Shown here: positions 25,027 through 33,049 of the stretch, piece by piece
How positions within the stretch are numbered: the stretch's first letter is position 1
Layout: every line of letters begins with the position of its first letter
Assembly (NCBI GenBank): GCA_036506275.1
Contig: DASXSB010000103.1
Span: forward strand, 1 to 50,831
Length of the DNA stretch: 50,831 nucleotides
DNA from: DASXSB01 sp036506275
GTDB taxonomy: Bacteria; Methylomirabilota; Methylomirabilia; Rokubacteriales; CSP1-6
Direction of reading: 5' to 3'
Notes under the pieces: generated by a model
Database searches by the model: none
What the model was told of the DNA's origin: nothing
What the model saw: the letters and a program-made list of their open reading frames with translations, nothing else
Made by a program: the position numbers and the translations under genes

Positions 25027-25899
25027 TCAGACCTTCTTGCGGCCGGCGGTGCCGAACATTCCCTGCGGGCGCACGGCGAGCACGGCGAGCAGCACGACGT
25101 ACGCGGCCACGTCCTTGAACCCCTGCGGCAGATACGCTCCCGAGAAGAGCTCGATGACGCCGATGGTGAGGCCGCCCACGAGCGCGCCCGGGATGGAACC
25201 GAAGCCGCCGAGGACCGCGGCCGCGAACGCCTTGAGACCGATGAAGCCGAGGTTGATGTCTATGAGCGAGACCGGCGCCAGCAGCACGCCCGCGATGGCA
25301 GCCACGCCCGCCGAGATCGCCCACACGAGCGAGAACATCCGCTTCACGGGAATTCCCATGTAGTAGGCGGCGAGCTGATTCTGGGAGGCGGCCTGCATCG
25401 CCACTCCCACCTTCGTGTACGTGAAGAACGCGTAGAGCACGGCGCAGAGGACGACGGTGCCGACGATGATCGAGACGTACTCGTGGCTGACGGTGACGCC
25501 CGTCACGCGCGTGGCGTGGGCGCTGAACGGGGTGGGCAGCGTGTAGATCTCGGATCCCCACGTGATCGAGGCGAAGCTCCGGAAGATGGCGCCGAGACCG
25601 ATCGTGAGCATGACCACCGCGAACTGCGGTTGTCCGATCACCCGCCGCAGCACGGTCGCGTCGAGCACGGCGCCGAAGAGGGCGACGATGACGATGGCGA
25701 GCGCGAAGGCGAGCCAGTACCCGACCCCGTACCAGACCACGAACATGTAGCAGGTGAACGCGCCCAGCATGAGGAGGTCCCCCTGGGCGAAGTTCACGAG
25801 CTCGGTGGCCTTGTAGATCAGGACGAAGCCGAGCGCGACCAGGCCGTAGATGCACCCCACGGCGAGGCCGTTCAGCGTGAGTTGCAGGATGATGTCCAG
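25027..25899 (-). CDS. livH: Branched-chain amino acid-type ABC transporter permease LivH, probable CTG start
   Basis: 290 residues with about eight membrane segments. Typical LivH features are QLTLNGLAVGCIYGLVALGF at the N-terminus, ELVNFAQGDLLMLGAF, and VLGGFGSIPGALVGGLTIGV near the C-terminus. Homologues begin M-D-I-I-L-Q. Here the first of these codons is CTG (25899), with GGGAGGG 4 nt before it. In-frame upstream starts (ATG 26025, TTG at the -35 box) lie before or inside a strong promoter (25992-25964), so a CTG start is the simplest reading. It is the first gene of the livHMGF-ligase-receptor operon. Confidence 0.88.
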   Translation of the reverse strand: MDIILQLTLNGLAVGCIYGLVALGFVLIYKATELVNFAQGDLLMLGAFTCYMFVVWYGVGYWLAFALAIVIVALFGAVLDATVLRRVIGQPQFAVVMLTIGLGAIFRSFASITWGSEIYTLPTPFSAHATRVTGVTVSHEYVSIIVGTVVLCAVLYAFFTYTKVGVAMQAASQNQLAAYYMGIPVKRMFSLVWAISAGVAAIAGVLLAPVSLIDINLGFIGLKAFAAAVLGGFGSIPGALVGGLTIGVIELFSGAYLPQGFKDVAAYVVLLAVLAVRPQGMFGTAGRKKV

Positions 25900-25963
25900 T
25901 CGGCCCTCCCCTGCCCCCGCCCCGCCGCTGTCCGGTCGCGGTGCGGTTGGCGCGTAAGCGAGT

Positions 25964-25992
25964 CTTATATCGGGCTGCCGGGCACGCGTCAA
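25964..25992 (-). promoter_or_regulatory. Promoter of the liv operon
   Basis: TTGACG (25992-25987), a 17-nt spacer and TATAAG (25969-25964) on the reverse strand, close to the sigma-70 consensus. The -35 box touches the last codon of the DUF6285 gene. Start near 25957 would leave a leader of about 58 nt before the CTG codon of livH. Confidence 0.75.
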
Positions 25993-26366
25993 TCGACCGG
26001 GCGACCGCCGTCGTCGCCCAGCCATTTCGGGCTGTTGATGGCGAGGGCGTCGCGCAGGGCGCCGCGGACGTACGCGAGAAGCTCGGCACTGCTCGGATCG
26101 ACGTCACCAGCGCGGATCCGTGCCGCCAGCGTGCGGCGCAGCTCGGGGAGCGGTCCGTCCTCCCCGAGGAGGCCGGCGAGAGCGGCAAGCTCTCGCGCGT
26201 CGGCGGCGGGGCCGAGGCGGAGCTCGCGGGCGACGATGGCGAGGACGTTGATGGCGACGCGGCACTGAAACCGCCGGTCGCCCGTGAGCGAAGGCAGCAG
26301 CTCGCGCTCGAGAAAATCGCGGACGCCCTCGACGAGCTCCGCCGCCGGCGGCCGGCTGTTCGGCAT
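25989..26366 (-). CDS. DUF6285 domain protein
   Basis: 125 residues, all helical by appearance: ELVEGVRDFLERELLPSLTGDRRFQCRVAINVLAIVAREL, split over residues 10-49, is the recognisable core. DUF6285 proteins are usually encoded next to an aminoglycoside-phosphotransferase-like protein and an acyl-CoA dehydrogenase, exactly as here. The biochemical role is unknown; a subunit or stabiliser of the phosphotransferase is plausible. It starts 5 nt after that gene's stop. Confidence 0.8.
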   Translation of the reverse strand: MPNSRPPAAELVEGVRDFLERELLPSLTGDRRFQCRVAINVLAIVARELRLGPAADARELAALAGLLGEDGPLPELRRTLAARIRAGDVDPSSAELLAYVRGALRDALAINSPKWLGDDGGRPVD

Positions 26367-26371
26367 CGGCG

Positions 26372-27382
26372 TCAGCCGCGCCGTCCGTGCACGAGGTCGA
26401 GGAAGTCCCAGAGCGGCTCCTCGGCGCGGCGGCCGATGGCGAGCTGCTCCAGGTCGTGCCGGCCACCGCGGCGACCGCTCTCACCCTTCATCATGCACAT
26501 GATGCTCCACTTCACGCAGCCGAACGCCTCCCAGAACCGAACGCGCGCGGCGTCGACGACGCCGCCCGCGCCCTCGTAGGCCGCGAACAGCGCCTCCCGC
26601 GCGCCGAACCCGCCCACGGGGGCGGCGCCGCCGAAGCGCCACGTCTTCACGCAGAGCCAACCGAGATCTTCCATGGGATCGCCGAGGTGCGCGATCTCCC
26701 AGTCGAGCACGGCCCGGATGCCATCAGCGCCGACCACGAAGTTGCCGTTGCGGAAGTCGCCGTGGACGATCGCGGTCGGCGCCGTCGTCGGCGCGTGGGC
26801 GGCGACCCACCGCAGCGCGATCTCCATCGCCGGCCGCGGATGATCGAAGCTCTCGTACACCTCGCGATAGAGCCGGACCTGCGCGGCCGGCCCCTGCTCG
26901 GCGAGGAAGGGCGCGGCCGCCACGTCGATCCGGTGCAGCGCGGCCAGGATCCGGCCGCACTGCCCGGCGAGGAGGGGACGAATGGCGGCGAAGCGCTCGT
27001 CGCGCGCGATCCGGGCGCCGAGCGTCTCGCCCTCGATGCGATCGGTGACGAGACCGACGCCGAGGCCATCGGAGGGCGCGAGGGTTGCCCTCACGGCGGC
27101 GACCGGCACGCCCGCGTTCGCGGCGGCGCCGAGCAACGCCGCCTCGTCGGCGCCGGACACGCGCGGCAGCGAGGCCATGGGGTCGCCCGGCGTCGACACT
27201 CGCGGGGACGACTGCTGAAGGATCAGCGGCTCGACGCCGTCGCCCACGCGCGCGTCGAACGACCACGTGATCTTGGTGGCGCCGCCCGTGAGTCGCGTCA
27301 CGTTTCGGACCTCACCGGGAGGGCCGATGCGGGCGGCGACCACCGTCCCGAGCGTCGCGGCCACGGCTTGAGCGTCGCTCAT
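26372..27382 (-). CDS. Phosphotransferase-family (APH/ACAD10-11-like) protein
   Basis: 336 residues with the aminoglycoside-phosphotransferase kinase fold: N-terminal GGATKITWSF nucleotide loop, catalytic HGDFRNGNF (His, Asp, Asn) near 213-221, and metal-binding LDWEIAHLGDP. In mammals the same domain is joined to an acyl-CoA dehydrogenase in ACAD10/11, which breaks down 4-hydroxyacyl-CoAs through a phosphorylated intermediate. Here it sits beside a DUF6285 gene and a divergent acyl-CoA dehydrogenase gene, so a 4-hydroxyacid-type role is a fair inference, not proof. Start ATG 27382: TACAAT ends 9 nt before it and there is no Shine-Dalgarno (leaderless type). It is not expected to be an antibiotic-resistance enzyme. 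Confidence 0.88.
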   Translation of the reverse strand: MSDAQAVAATLGTVVAARIGPPGEVRNVTRLTGGATKITWSFDARVGDGVEPLILQQSSPRVSTPGDPMASLPRVSGADEAALLGAAANAGVPVAAVRATLAPSDGLGVGLVTDRIEGETLGARIARDERFAAIRPLLAGQCGRILAALHRIDVAAAPFLAEQGPAAQVRLYREVYESFDHPRPAMEIALRWVAAHAPTTAPTAIVHGDFRNGNFVVGADGIRAVLDWEIAHLGDPMEDLGWLCVKTWRFGGAAPVGGFGAREALFAAYEGAGGVVDAARVRFWEAFGCVKWSIMCMMKGESGRRGGRHDLEQLAIGRRAEEPLWDFLDLVHGRRG

Positions 27383-27446
27383 CGCGCGGCTATTGTAGTC
27401 GGACCCTCGCGGTACTCGGACCCGCGCGGGGAAGGACGCACAGCGC

Positions 27447-28706
27447 ATGGACTTCGAGATCCCGGTCGACATCAAGAAGAAGCTCGCCGAGCTGGACGAC
27501 TTCATCGAGCGCGAGATCAAGCCGCTCGAGCGCGCGCACATCCAGTACTTCGACCATCGCCGGGAGTGGGCGCGCACCGACTGGGAGAACGACGGGCAGC
27601 CGCGGCGGGAGTGGGAAGAGCTGCTCCAGGAAATGCGCCGCCGCGCCGACAAGGCGGGACACCTGCGCTTCGCCCTGCCGCGCGAGCTGGGCGGGCAGGA
27701 CGGGTCGAACCTCGCCATGGCCATCATCCGCGAGCATCTGGCGGCGAAGGGGCTCGGGCTCCACAACGATCTCCAGAACGAGTCGTCGATCGTCGGCAAC
27801 TTCCCGCTCGTGCACGTGGTGCACGCGCACGGGACCGCCGAGCAGAAGGCGGAGTATCTGGAGGCGATGATCACCGGCGAGCATCGGGTCGCCTTCGGCC
27901 TCACGGAGCCGAACCACGGCTCCGACGCCACCTGGATGGAGACCACGGCGCGACGCGAGGGCGACGAGTGGATGATCAACGGCGCCAAGCGCTTCAACAC
28001 CGGCCTCCACACCGCCACCGTGGATCTCGTGTTCGCGCGCACCTCGGGCGCGGCCGGCGACACGCGTGGGATCACCGCCTTCCTGGTGCCCACCCGCACG
28101 GCGGGCTTCCGCGTGGAGCACATGTGGTGGACGTTCAACATGCCGTCCGATCACGCCGAGGTCACGCTCACCGACGTGCGGGTGCCGGCGCGCGCGATGC
28201 TCGGCGCCGAGGGTGAGGGCCTCCTCGTCGCCCAGCACTTCGTGCACGAGAACCGGATCCGCCAGGCCGCCTCCAGCCTCGGCGCCGCCCAGTTCTGCAT
28301 CGACGAGAGCGTCCGCTACGCGCGGGCGCGCAAGACGTGGGGCAAGCCGCTCGCCGTCAACCAGGCCATCCAGTTCCCGCTCGCGGAGCTCTCCACGGAG
28401 GCGGAGATGGTGCGCGGGCTCGTCTACAAGACGGCGTGGCACCTCGACCGCCAGCATCATCTTCGCGTGAGCCAGTGGGTGTCGATGGCGAACTACCGCG
28501 CGAACCGTCTCGTGTGCGAGGCGGCCGACACCGCCATCCAGGTCCACGGCGGGATCGGCTACACGCGCCATCGTCCGTTCGAGCACATCTATCGGCATCA
28601 CCGCCGTTACCGGATTACCGAGGGCTCCGACGAGATCCAGATCCGCCGCGTCGCCGGCCACCTGTTCGGCTTCACCGGCGCCCGCCGCGACGGCGACTCC
28701 GCGTAA
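27447..28706 (+). CDS. Acyl-CoA dehydrogenase
   Basis: A 419-residue FAD enzyme of the ACAD10/11-like branch that oxidises acyl-CoA to enoyl-CoA. Motifs: VAFGLTEPNHGSDATWMETTA (FAD/substrate loop) near 150, WMINGAKRFNT, and C-terminal QVHGGIGYTRHRPFEHIYRHHRRYRI, ending in TEGSDEIQIRR. It is divergent from the phosphotransferase-DUF6285 pair and likely works with them on the same CoA esters. The N-terminus MDFEIPVDIKKKL is typical of the family start. Confidence 0.94.
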   Translation: MDFEIPVDIKKKLAELDDFIEREIKPLERAHIQYFDHRREWARTDWENDGQPRREWEELLQEMRRRADKAGHLRFALPRELGGQDGSNLAMAIIREHLAAKGLGLHNDLQNESSIVGNFPLVHVVHAHGTAEQKAEYLEAMITGEHRVAFGLTEPNHGSDATWMETTARREGDEWMINGAKRFNTGLHTATVDLVFARTSGAAGDTRGITAFLVPTRTAGFRVEHMWWTFNMPSDHAEVTLTDVRVPARAMLGAEGEGLLVAQHFVHENRIRQAASSLGAAQFCIDESVRYARARKTWGKPLAVNQAIQFPLAELSTEAEMVRGLVYKTAWHLDRQHHLRVSQWVSMANYRANRLVCEAADTAIQVHGGIGYTRHRPFEHIYRHHRRYRITEGSDEIQIRRVAGHLFGFTGARRDGDSA

Positions 28707-28772
28707 CGGCCGAGCCGCCACCGCGGCGCCTCCGCGTAGCCGCGGCCCGGCGCGACGGCGCCGCGTCGCCGC

Positions 28773-30248
28773 TCACGCGCCCCGCGGCCGGCGACGGCCG
28801 GCGACGCGCGCAATGGGAAACGCGAAAACGACCACGGCCGCCGCCAGCATGACCGCCGCCGCCGCCGACGCCCATAGCTCCCGCACGTCGCCCCGTCCGA
28901 TCGTGAGCGCCTGCAGCAGCGAGCGCTCGAGGAGCGGACCGAGGACGAGGCCGAGGACGAGCGGAGCCGGGTTCCAGCCGAGCGCGCGCATCAGGTAGCC
29001 GGCGATTCCGGCCGCCATCAGCACCCACACGTCGAAGAGGTTGTTGTTGTCGGAGTACGCGGCCACCACGCAGAGCACGAGCACGCCCGGCATCAGGTAG
29101 CGAGGCGGGATGGTGGCGACGCGCGCGAACAGTCCCACCAGCGGGAGATTGAGGAGGAGCAGCATGATATTGCCGACGTAGAAGCTGCCGATCACGCCCC
29201 AGAAGACTTGCGGATGATCGCGGAGCAGGAACGGTCCCGGCGTGACGCTCATGAGCAGCATGCCGCTCAGCAGCACCGCCGTGGACGGCGTGAACGGCAG
29301 CCCGAGCGACAGGAGCGGAATCATCCCCCCGCCGGCGGCGGCGTTGTTGGCCGCCTCCGGCCCCGCCACGCCTTCGATGGCGCCCGTTCCCAGCTCGTGA
29401 CGATACTTCGAGACCTTCCGCTCGACGCCGTAGGAGACGAACGACGCCAGCGTCGCCGCCGGCCCCGGCACGAGACCGACGAAGAAGCCGAGCACCGTCC
29501 CGCGCAGCATGGCGGGCACGGCGCGCCGCAGCTCTTCCCGGTTCGGATAGAGCTCGCGGAACTTCACGCGGGCCGCCGCCACCACGGAGCCGGGCTCGGC
29601 CATGGTCGTGAGAACCTCGGCGACGCCGAAGAGCCCGGCCGTCACCGCGATGAAGCTGAAGCCGGCCTCGGCCCCGCCCACGCCGAGCGTGAAGCGCACG
29701 CTGCCGCCGAGCGGATCCATGCCGACCGTGGAGAGCATCACGCCGACCACGACCATGGCGAACGACTTCGCGCGGGAGCCGCCGGTGAGGTTCGCCAGCA
29801 GCACGACGCCGAGGAGGGCGAACGCGAAGTACTCGGCGGGACCGAAGGCGAGGGCGGCGCGCGCCACCAGCGGCGCCGCCACCTGGAGCGCGACCACGCT
29901 GAACGTGCCCGCCACGAAGGAGGCGATGGCGGCGATGGCGAGGGCGGCGCCCGCGCGACCGCGGCGGGCCATGCGGTAGCCGTCGATGGTGGTGACGACG
30001 CTCGCCGCTTCCCCGGGAACGTTCACGAGGATCGACGTCGTGGACCCCCCGTACATCGCGCCGTAATAAATCCCTGCGAGCATGATGAGCCCGGCCGTCG
30101 GCCCGAGCTTGATCGTCAGCGGCAGCACGAGCGCCATCGCGCCCGCCGGTCCGAGCCCGGGCAACACGCCCACGATGGTGCCGAGCACGGCGCCGAGGAA
30201 GCATGCGAACAGGTTGGCGGGCGTGAGGGCGACGAAGAGGTCGCTCAC
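28773..30248 (-). CDS. tctA: Tripartite tricarboxylate transporter large permease TctA
   Basis: 491 residues with about 11-12 membrane segments. TctA signatures: GTIVGVLPGLGPAGAMALVLPLT (about 22-44), AGIYYGAMYGGSTTSILVNVPGE (about 58-80), and PGPAATLASFVSYGVERKVSK in the second half. Together with TctB and the receptor TctC it imports di- or tricarboxylates or related acids. It is the last gene of the adh-tctC-tctB-tctA operon, 31 nt after tctB. Confidence 0.95.
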   Translation of the reverse strand: MSDLFVALTPANLFACFLGAVLGTIVGVLPGLGPAGAMALVLPLTIKLGPTAGLIMLAGIYYGAMYGGSTTSILVNVPGEAASVVTTIDGYRMARRGRAGAALAIAAIASFVAGTFSVVALQVAAPLVARAALAFGPAEYFAFALLGVVLLANLTGGSRAKSFAMVVVGVMLSTVGMDPLGGSVRFTLGVGGAEAGFSFIAVTAGLFGVAEVLTTMAEPGSVVAAARVKFRELYPNREELRRAVPAMLRGTVLGFFVGLVPGPAATLASFVSYGVERKVSKYRHELGTGAIEGVAGPEAANNAAAGGGMIPLLSLGLPFTPSTAVLLSGMLLMSVTPGPFLLRDHPQVFWGVIGSFYVGNIMLLLLNLPLVGLFARVATIPPRYLMPGVLVLCVVAAYSDNNNLFDVWVLMAAGIAGYLMRALGWNPAPLVLGLVLGPLLERSLLQALTIGRGDVRELWASAAAAVMLAAAVVVFAFPIARVAGRRRPRGA

Positions 30249-30279
30249 GGGAGCGGAGCCTCGACGGCGATGAGCTCGG

Positions 30280-30711
30280 TCACGGCAAGGGCACGCCGAG
30301 CCACGTCACGAAGACCACGCGGCTGGCGAGGACGACCCCGAGCGCGAGCGTGGCCGCCGCCCACCAGCGGCGCAGCCCCATGAGCCGCGCCGACACAACG
30401 ACGAGCGCGAACGAGCCGGGCATGAATCCGACGACGGGCAAGAGCGCCGCGTAGATGACGAGAACGCCGGCCATCGCGAGCGGCGCGCGTGCCGACGACG
30501 GCTCCCGCACGGCCGCGGGCGCGTGGTCGGGCCGGCGATCGGGGATCGCGAATTGCCACCCGGCGAGCGCGAGGAGCGCGAGACCGGCGAGGAGAGGAAA
30601 CAGGCCGGGGCCCGGGGTGCTGAGAGTGTCGAGCGGATAGCGGCGATCGGCGAGCAGGTAGACAACAGCGAAGACGGCGAGCCCGAGCGCGCTCCCGCGG
30701 TCGCGCCCCAC
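30280..30711 (-). CDS. tctB: Tripartite tricarboxylate transporter small permease TctB
   Basis: 143 residues with four hydrophobic segments and the family start SALGLAVFAVVYLLADRRYPL, then TPGPGLFPLLAGLALLALAGW. It is the small membrane subunit that pairs with TctA. It starts 2 nt after the tctC stop, which supports one transcript. Confidence 0.9.
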   Translation of the reverse strand: MGRDRGSALGLAVFAVVYLLADRRYPLDTLSTPGPGLFPLLAGLALLALAGWQFAIPDRRPDHAPAAVREPSSARAPLAMAGVLVIYAALLPVVGFMPGSFALVVVSARLMGLRRWWAAATLALGVVLASRVVFVTWLGVPLP

Positions 30712-30713
30712 TC

Positions 30714-31673
30714 TTATTGCTTTCTGAGCCCGATCTGCTCCATCAGCGCCGCGATCTCGCGGTCGTCAGCGGCTATGAACCGATCGAATTCCCGAGCGTT
30801 CTTGATCTCGATCCCCGCTCCCATCCTGGTCGCGAATTCACGGAAGTCGGCGCTCTCGGCAGCCTGGACTAAGGCTCGCTCGAGCCGCGCGATGACCGCC
30901 TCCGGCGTTCCCTTGGGGACGGCCACGCCCCGCCACAAGGCCATCGTGAGATCGACGCTGCTCTCGTTGAAGGTGGGGACGTCGGGCAGCGACGGGAGCC
31001 GTCGCTCGCCGCTGACGGCGAGCACACGCACTTGCTTGCCGGTCACCTGCGTCATGATCTCGGCAGGGAGCTGTACGCTCGCCTCGATCTTGTCGCCGAG
31101 GACCGTCGTTACGGCCAGCTCCCGCCCGAATGGCACGTGCGTGAGCTTGACGCCGGCGCGATTCTCCAGCGCCACCGCCACCAGATGCGTGAAGCTCCCG
31201 CGACCGGAGTTGCCGATGCGGACCTGGCCCGGATGCGCGCGCGCGTGGGCGAGCAGCTCGCGCAGATCGCGCCACGGGGCGTCGGCCTTCACCGCCAGCG
31301 ACACCGGTTCGCTCGTGAGCGCGGCCACGCCCGCGAAGGCGGTGTAGTCGAACTTCATGTTCCCGGCGTGGTAGGCGGTGCTCACGCTGTTCGAGTTCCA
31401 GACGATCGCGTAGCCGTCGGCGGGTTGGCTCTTCACGTAGCTGTAGCCGACGGCGCCGCCCGCGCCCGTCCGGTTCACCACCGCCACCGGCTGACCGAGA
31501 TCCTTGCCGGCGAGATCGGCGAGCTTGCGCGCGAGCAGGTCGGCGGCGCTGCCGGCCCCGAACAGCACCGTCAGCTCGACCGGCTTCGTGGGAAAGTCGG
31601 CGGCCGCGACGGGAGCGGCGGCAAGGGGGATGGCCGCGAGCAGCCACACGACGAGGGCGCCGACGCGCCTCAC
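30714..31673 (-). CDS. tctC: Tripartite tricarboxylate transporter receptor TctC (Bug family)
   Basis: 319 residues with a signal peptide (about 1-25, VAA-AD). Bug-family motifs: FPTKPVELTVLFGAGSAADLLARKLA, AVVNRTGAGGAVGYSYVKSQPADGY, and GIEIKNAREFDRFIAADDREI near the C-terminus. It binds the carboxylate ligand in the periplasm. Its GTG start (31673) overlaps the alcohol dehydrogenase stop as GTGA, so the two are translationally coupled. It begins inside an operon with an oxidoreductase, suggesting that the ligand or its product is an alcohol or hydroxy acid. Confidence 0.92.
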   Translation of the reverse strand: MRRVGALVVWLLAAIPLAAAPVAAADFPTKPVELTVLFGAGSAADLLARKLADLAGKDLGQPVAVVNRTGAGGAVGYSYVKSQPADGYAIVWNSNSVSTAYHAGNMKFDYTAFAGVAALTSEPVSLAVKADAPWRDLRELLAHARAHPGQVRIGNSGRGSFTHLVAVALENRAGVKLTHVPFGRELAVTTVLGDKIEASVQLPAEIMTQVTGKQVRVLAVSGERRLPSLPDVPTFNESSVDLTMALWRGVAVPKGTPEAVIARLERALVQAAESADFREFATRMGAGIEIKNAREFDRFIAADDREIAALMEQIGLRKQ

Positions 31674-32737
31674 GGGTTCAACACCACCTTGAGCGGATCG
31701 CCGATGCGCTGCTCGAGGACAGCCACCGCGTCGTGAACGCGGCTCAGCGGGAACTGGTGCGTGATGAGCGGCTTCGCGGTGAGGCGGCCGGCGGCGAGGA
31801 GGGCGAGGGCGCGCCCGACGCTGGTGCCGCCCTCACCGCGCTCGGTGTAGATGGTGACGTTGCGCCGCACGGCGTGGCTCACGTCGGCGGTGACGGGGCC
31901 GTGGTAGAAGGCGACGAGCACGATCTTGCCGCCGCTCTTCGCCATCTTGATGGACTGATCGAACGTCTCGTCGCCGCCCGCGCAGTCGACGACGAGGTCG
32001 GCGCCTTTCCCGGCCGTGGCCTCCATCACCGCCGCCACCGCATCGCGCTCGCGGCTGTTGACGACGACGTCGGCGCCAAGCTGCCGGCCCATGGCCAGCC
32101 GCGACTCCCGCGTGCCCGTCAGGATCACGCGGGTGGCGCCGAGCGCCTTCACGAGCTGGATGGCCATGAGGCCGATGGGGCCGGGGCCGATGACGGCGAC
32201 CGTCTCGCCCGCGAAGTAGCCGCCCGCGTTTTCCAGCCCGAAGAGCGGGCTGCCCGAGGTCATCACGACCGTGGCTTCCTCGTAGCTCACGCCGTCCGGG
32301 ATCTTGTAGAGCGTGTTGACGTGGTTCACGGCGTACTCGGCGAGGCCACCGTTGGTGGTGAAACCGTTGGCCCGGTGACCGCGCCTGCTGTTCCCGTAGT
32401 TCAGGCAGGCGGTGTAGAGGCCGCGAATGCAGTTCTCGCAACGGCGACAGCCCATGTGCGCTTCGACGACCACCCGGTCGCCCACCCGAAACTCGTCCAC
32501 GGTGCGGCCGAGGGCGACCACGTCGCCTGCGTACTCGTGGCCGAAGATGAACTCGCCGTACGGCGGCATCTTCGGCATGCCCTCGTGGATGATTTTCAGG
32601 TCCGTGCCTCAGATGCCGCAGGCACGGACACGGACCAGCACGTCCTCCTCGCCCGGCACCGGCACGGGCCTGTCTTGTAACTCGAACCGGTGCGGCGCCA
32701 CCAGCACCGTCGCCTTCATCGTGGCCGGAACGCTCAT
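31670..32737 (-). CDS. Zinc-dependent alcohol dehydrogenase with in-frame TGA (candidate selenocysteine) at the catalytic zinc Cys
   Basis: Read through TGA 32611-32609, the gene gives a 355-residue medium-chain dehydrogenase: MKATVLVAPH start, ACGI-[TGA43]-GTDLKIIHEG, GHEYAGD (His67, Glu68), four structural-zinc cysteines 97/100/103/111, and a GPGPIGLMAIQLVKALGA cofactor fold. In the family, residue 43 is the Cys of CGICGTD that binds catalytic zinc. Upstream is a good GGAG before ATG 32737; nothing else is damaged. Either UGA is read as selenocysteine, or this is a single nonsense change or error (TGC to TGA). A weak hairpin follows the TGA (stem 18-25 with 35-42 nt after it, loop starting AG), within the distance known for bacterial SECIS. 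Otherwise two fragments would result, 32612-32737 and 31670-32578. It is the first gene of the Tct operon. Confidence 0.8.
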
Positions 32738-32770
32738 GAATCGCTCCTTTCGGACGATGACGTTTCCGGT

Positions 32771-32799
32771 AACGTAGGCCAATGCCGGCAGGCGGTCAA
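32771..32799 (-). promoter_or_regulatory. Promoter of the alcohol dehydrogenase-tct operon
   Basis: TTGACC (32799-32794), a 17-nt spacer and TACGTT (32776-32771) on the reverse strand. It lies back to back with the asd leader promoter; the two -35 boxes are 22 bp apart. Confidence 0.55.
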
Positions 32800-32821
32800 A
32801 CCGCAGCGGAAGATTCGGAGT

Positions 32822-32850
32822 TTGACCCGCGTGCACACACTCTCTACACT
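32822..32850 (+). promoter_or_regulatory. Promoter of the asd leader transcript
   Basis: TTGACC (32822-32827), 17 nt, TACACT (32845-32850). The -35 box is the same hexamer as in the DAHP synthase promoter. Start near 32857, just before the GTG of the short leader ORF. Confidence 0.6.
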
Positions 32851-32859
32851 GCGGGCAAC

Positions 32860-32958
32860 GTGACCACGACGATGAAGCGAACGAGCGAGAAGGCGCGGCT
32901 GGGGTCCCGCGGCACGGGACGCCCAGCGGCAGCGGTGGGGCGCGCGCGACCGAGCTAG
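32860..32958 (+). CDS. Possible Thr/Lys/Met leader peptide of asd
   Basis: A 32-codon ORF starting at GTG 32860, 9 nt after the predicted -10 box, and ending in TAG. Its beginning MTTTMKRTSEK has four Thr, two Lys and an internal Met, the three end products of the aspartate pathway served by the next gene. The rest is Gly/Ala/Arg-rich and unremarkable. An ATG at 32872 is an alternative start. There is no Shine-Dalgarno. The parallel with the DAHP synthase leader (promoter, short leaderless ORF, hairpin, structural gene) is suggestive, but the amino-acid bias is much weaker. Confidence 0.45.
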   Translation: MTTTMKRTSEKARLGSRGTGRPAAAVGRARPS

Positions 32959-32986
32959 AACTCTCGACGACGTCTTCGAACCACGG

Positions 32987-33016
32987 GGCCCGCGACCACA
33001 CCGGTGATCGCGGGCC
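32987..33016 (+). promoter_or_regulatory. Hairpin between the asd leader ORF and asd
   Basis: A 9-bp perfect stem GGCCCGCGA/TCGCGGGCC (32987-32995 with 33008-33016), with a 3-bp inner stem across one mismatch. Only TTT follows, 6 nt downstream, so it would be a weak terminator. An alternative partner for the 3' arm exists in the leader ORF (GGTCCCGCG near 32903-32911). No clear antiterminator was worked out. Confidence 0.4.
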
Positions 33017-33049
33017 TCGCGCGTTTCGGGGCCCAAGGAGCGCGGTCCA

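Noticed and set aside
23123..26188. A single 1021-residue frame on the reverse strand
   Set aside because: Only its last 252 residues are protein-like (LivG); the rest is a shadow of livM and livH.
26372..27382. Aminoglycoside resistance gene
   Set aside because: The kinase fold is shared, but the context (acyl-CoA dehydrogenase, DUF6285) points to acyl metabolism.
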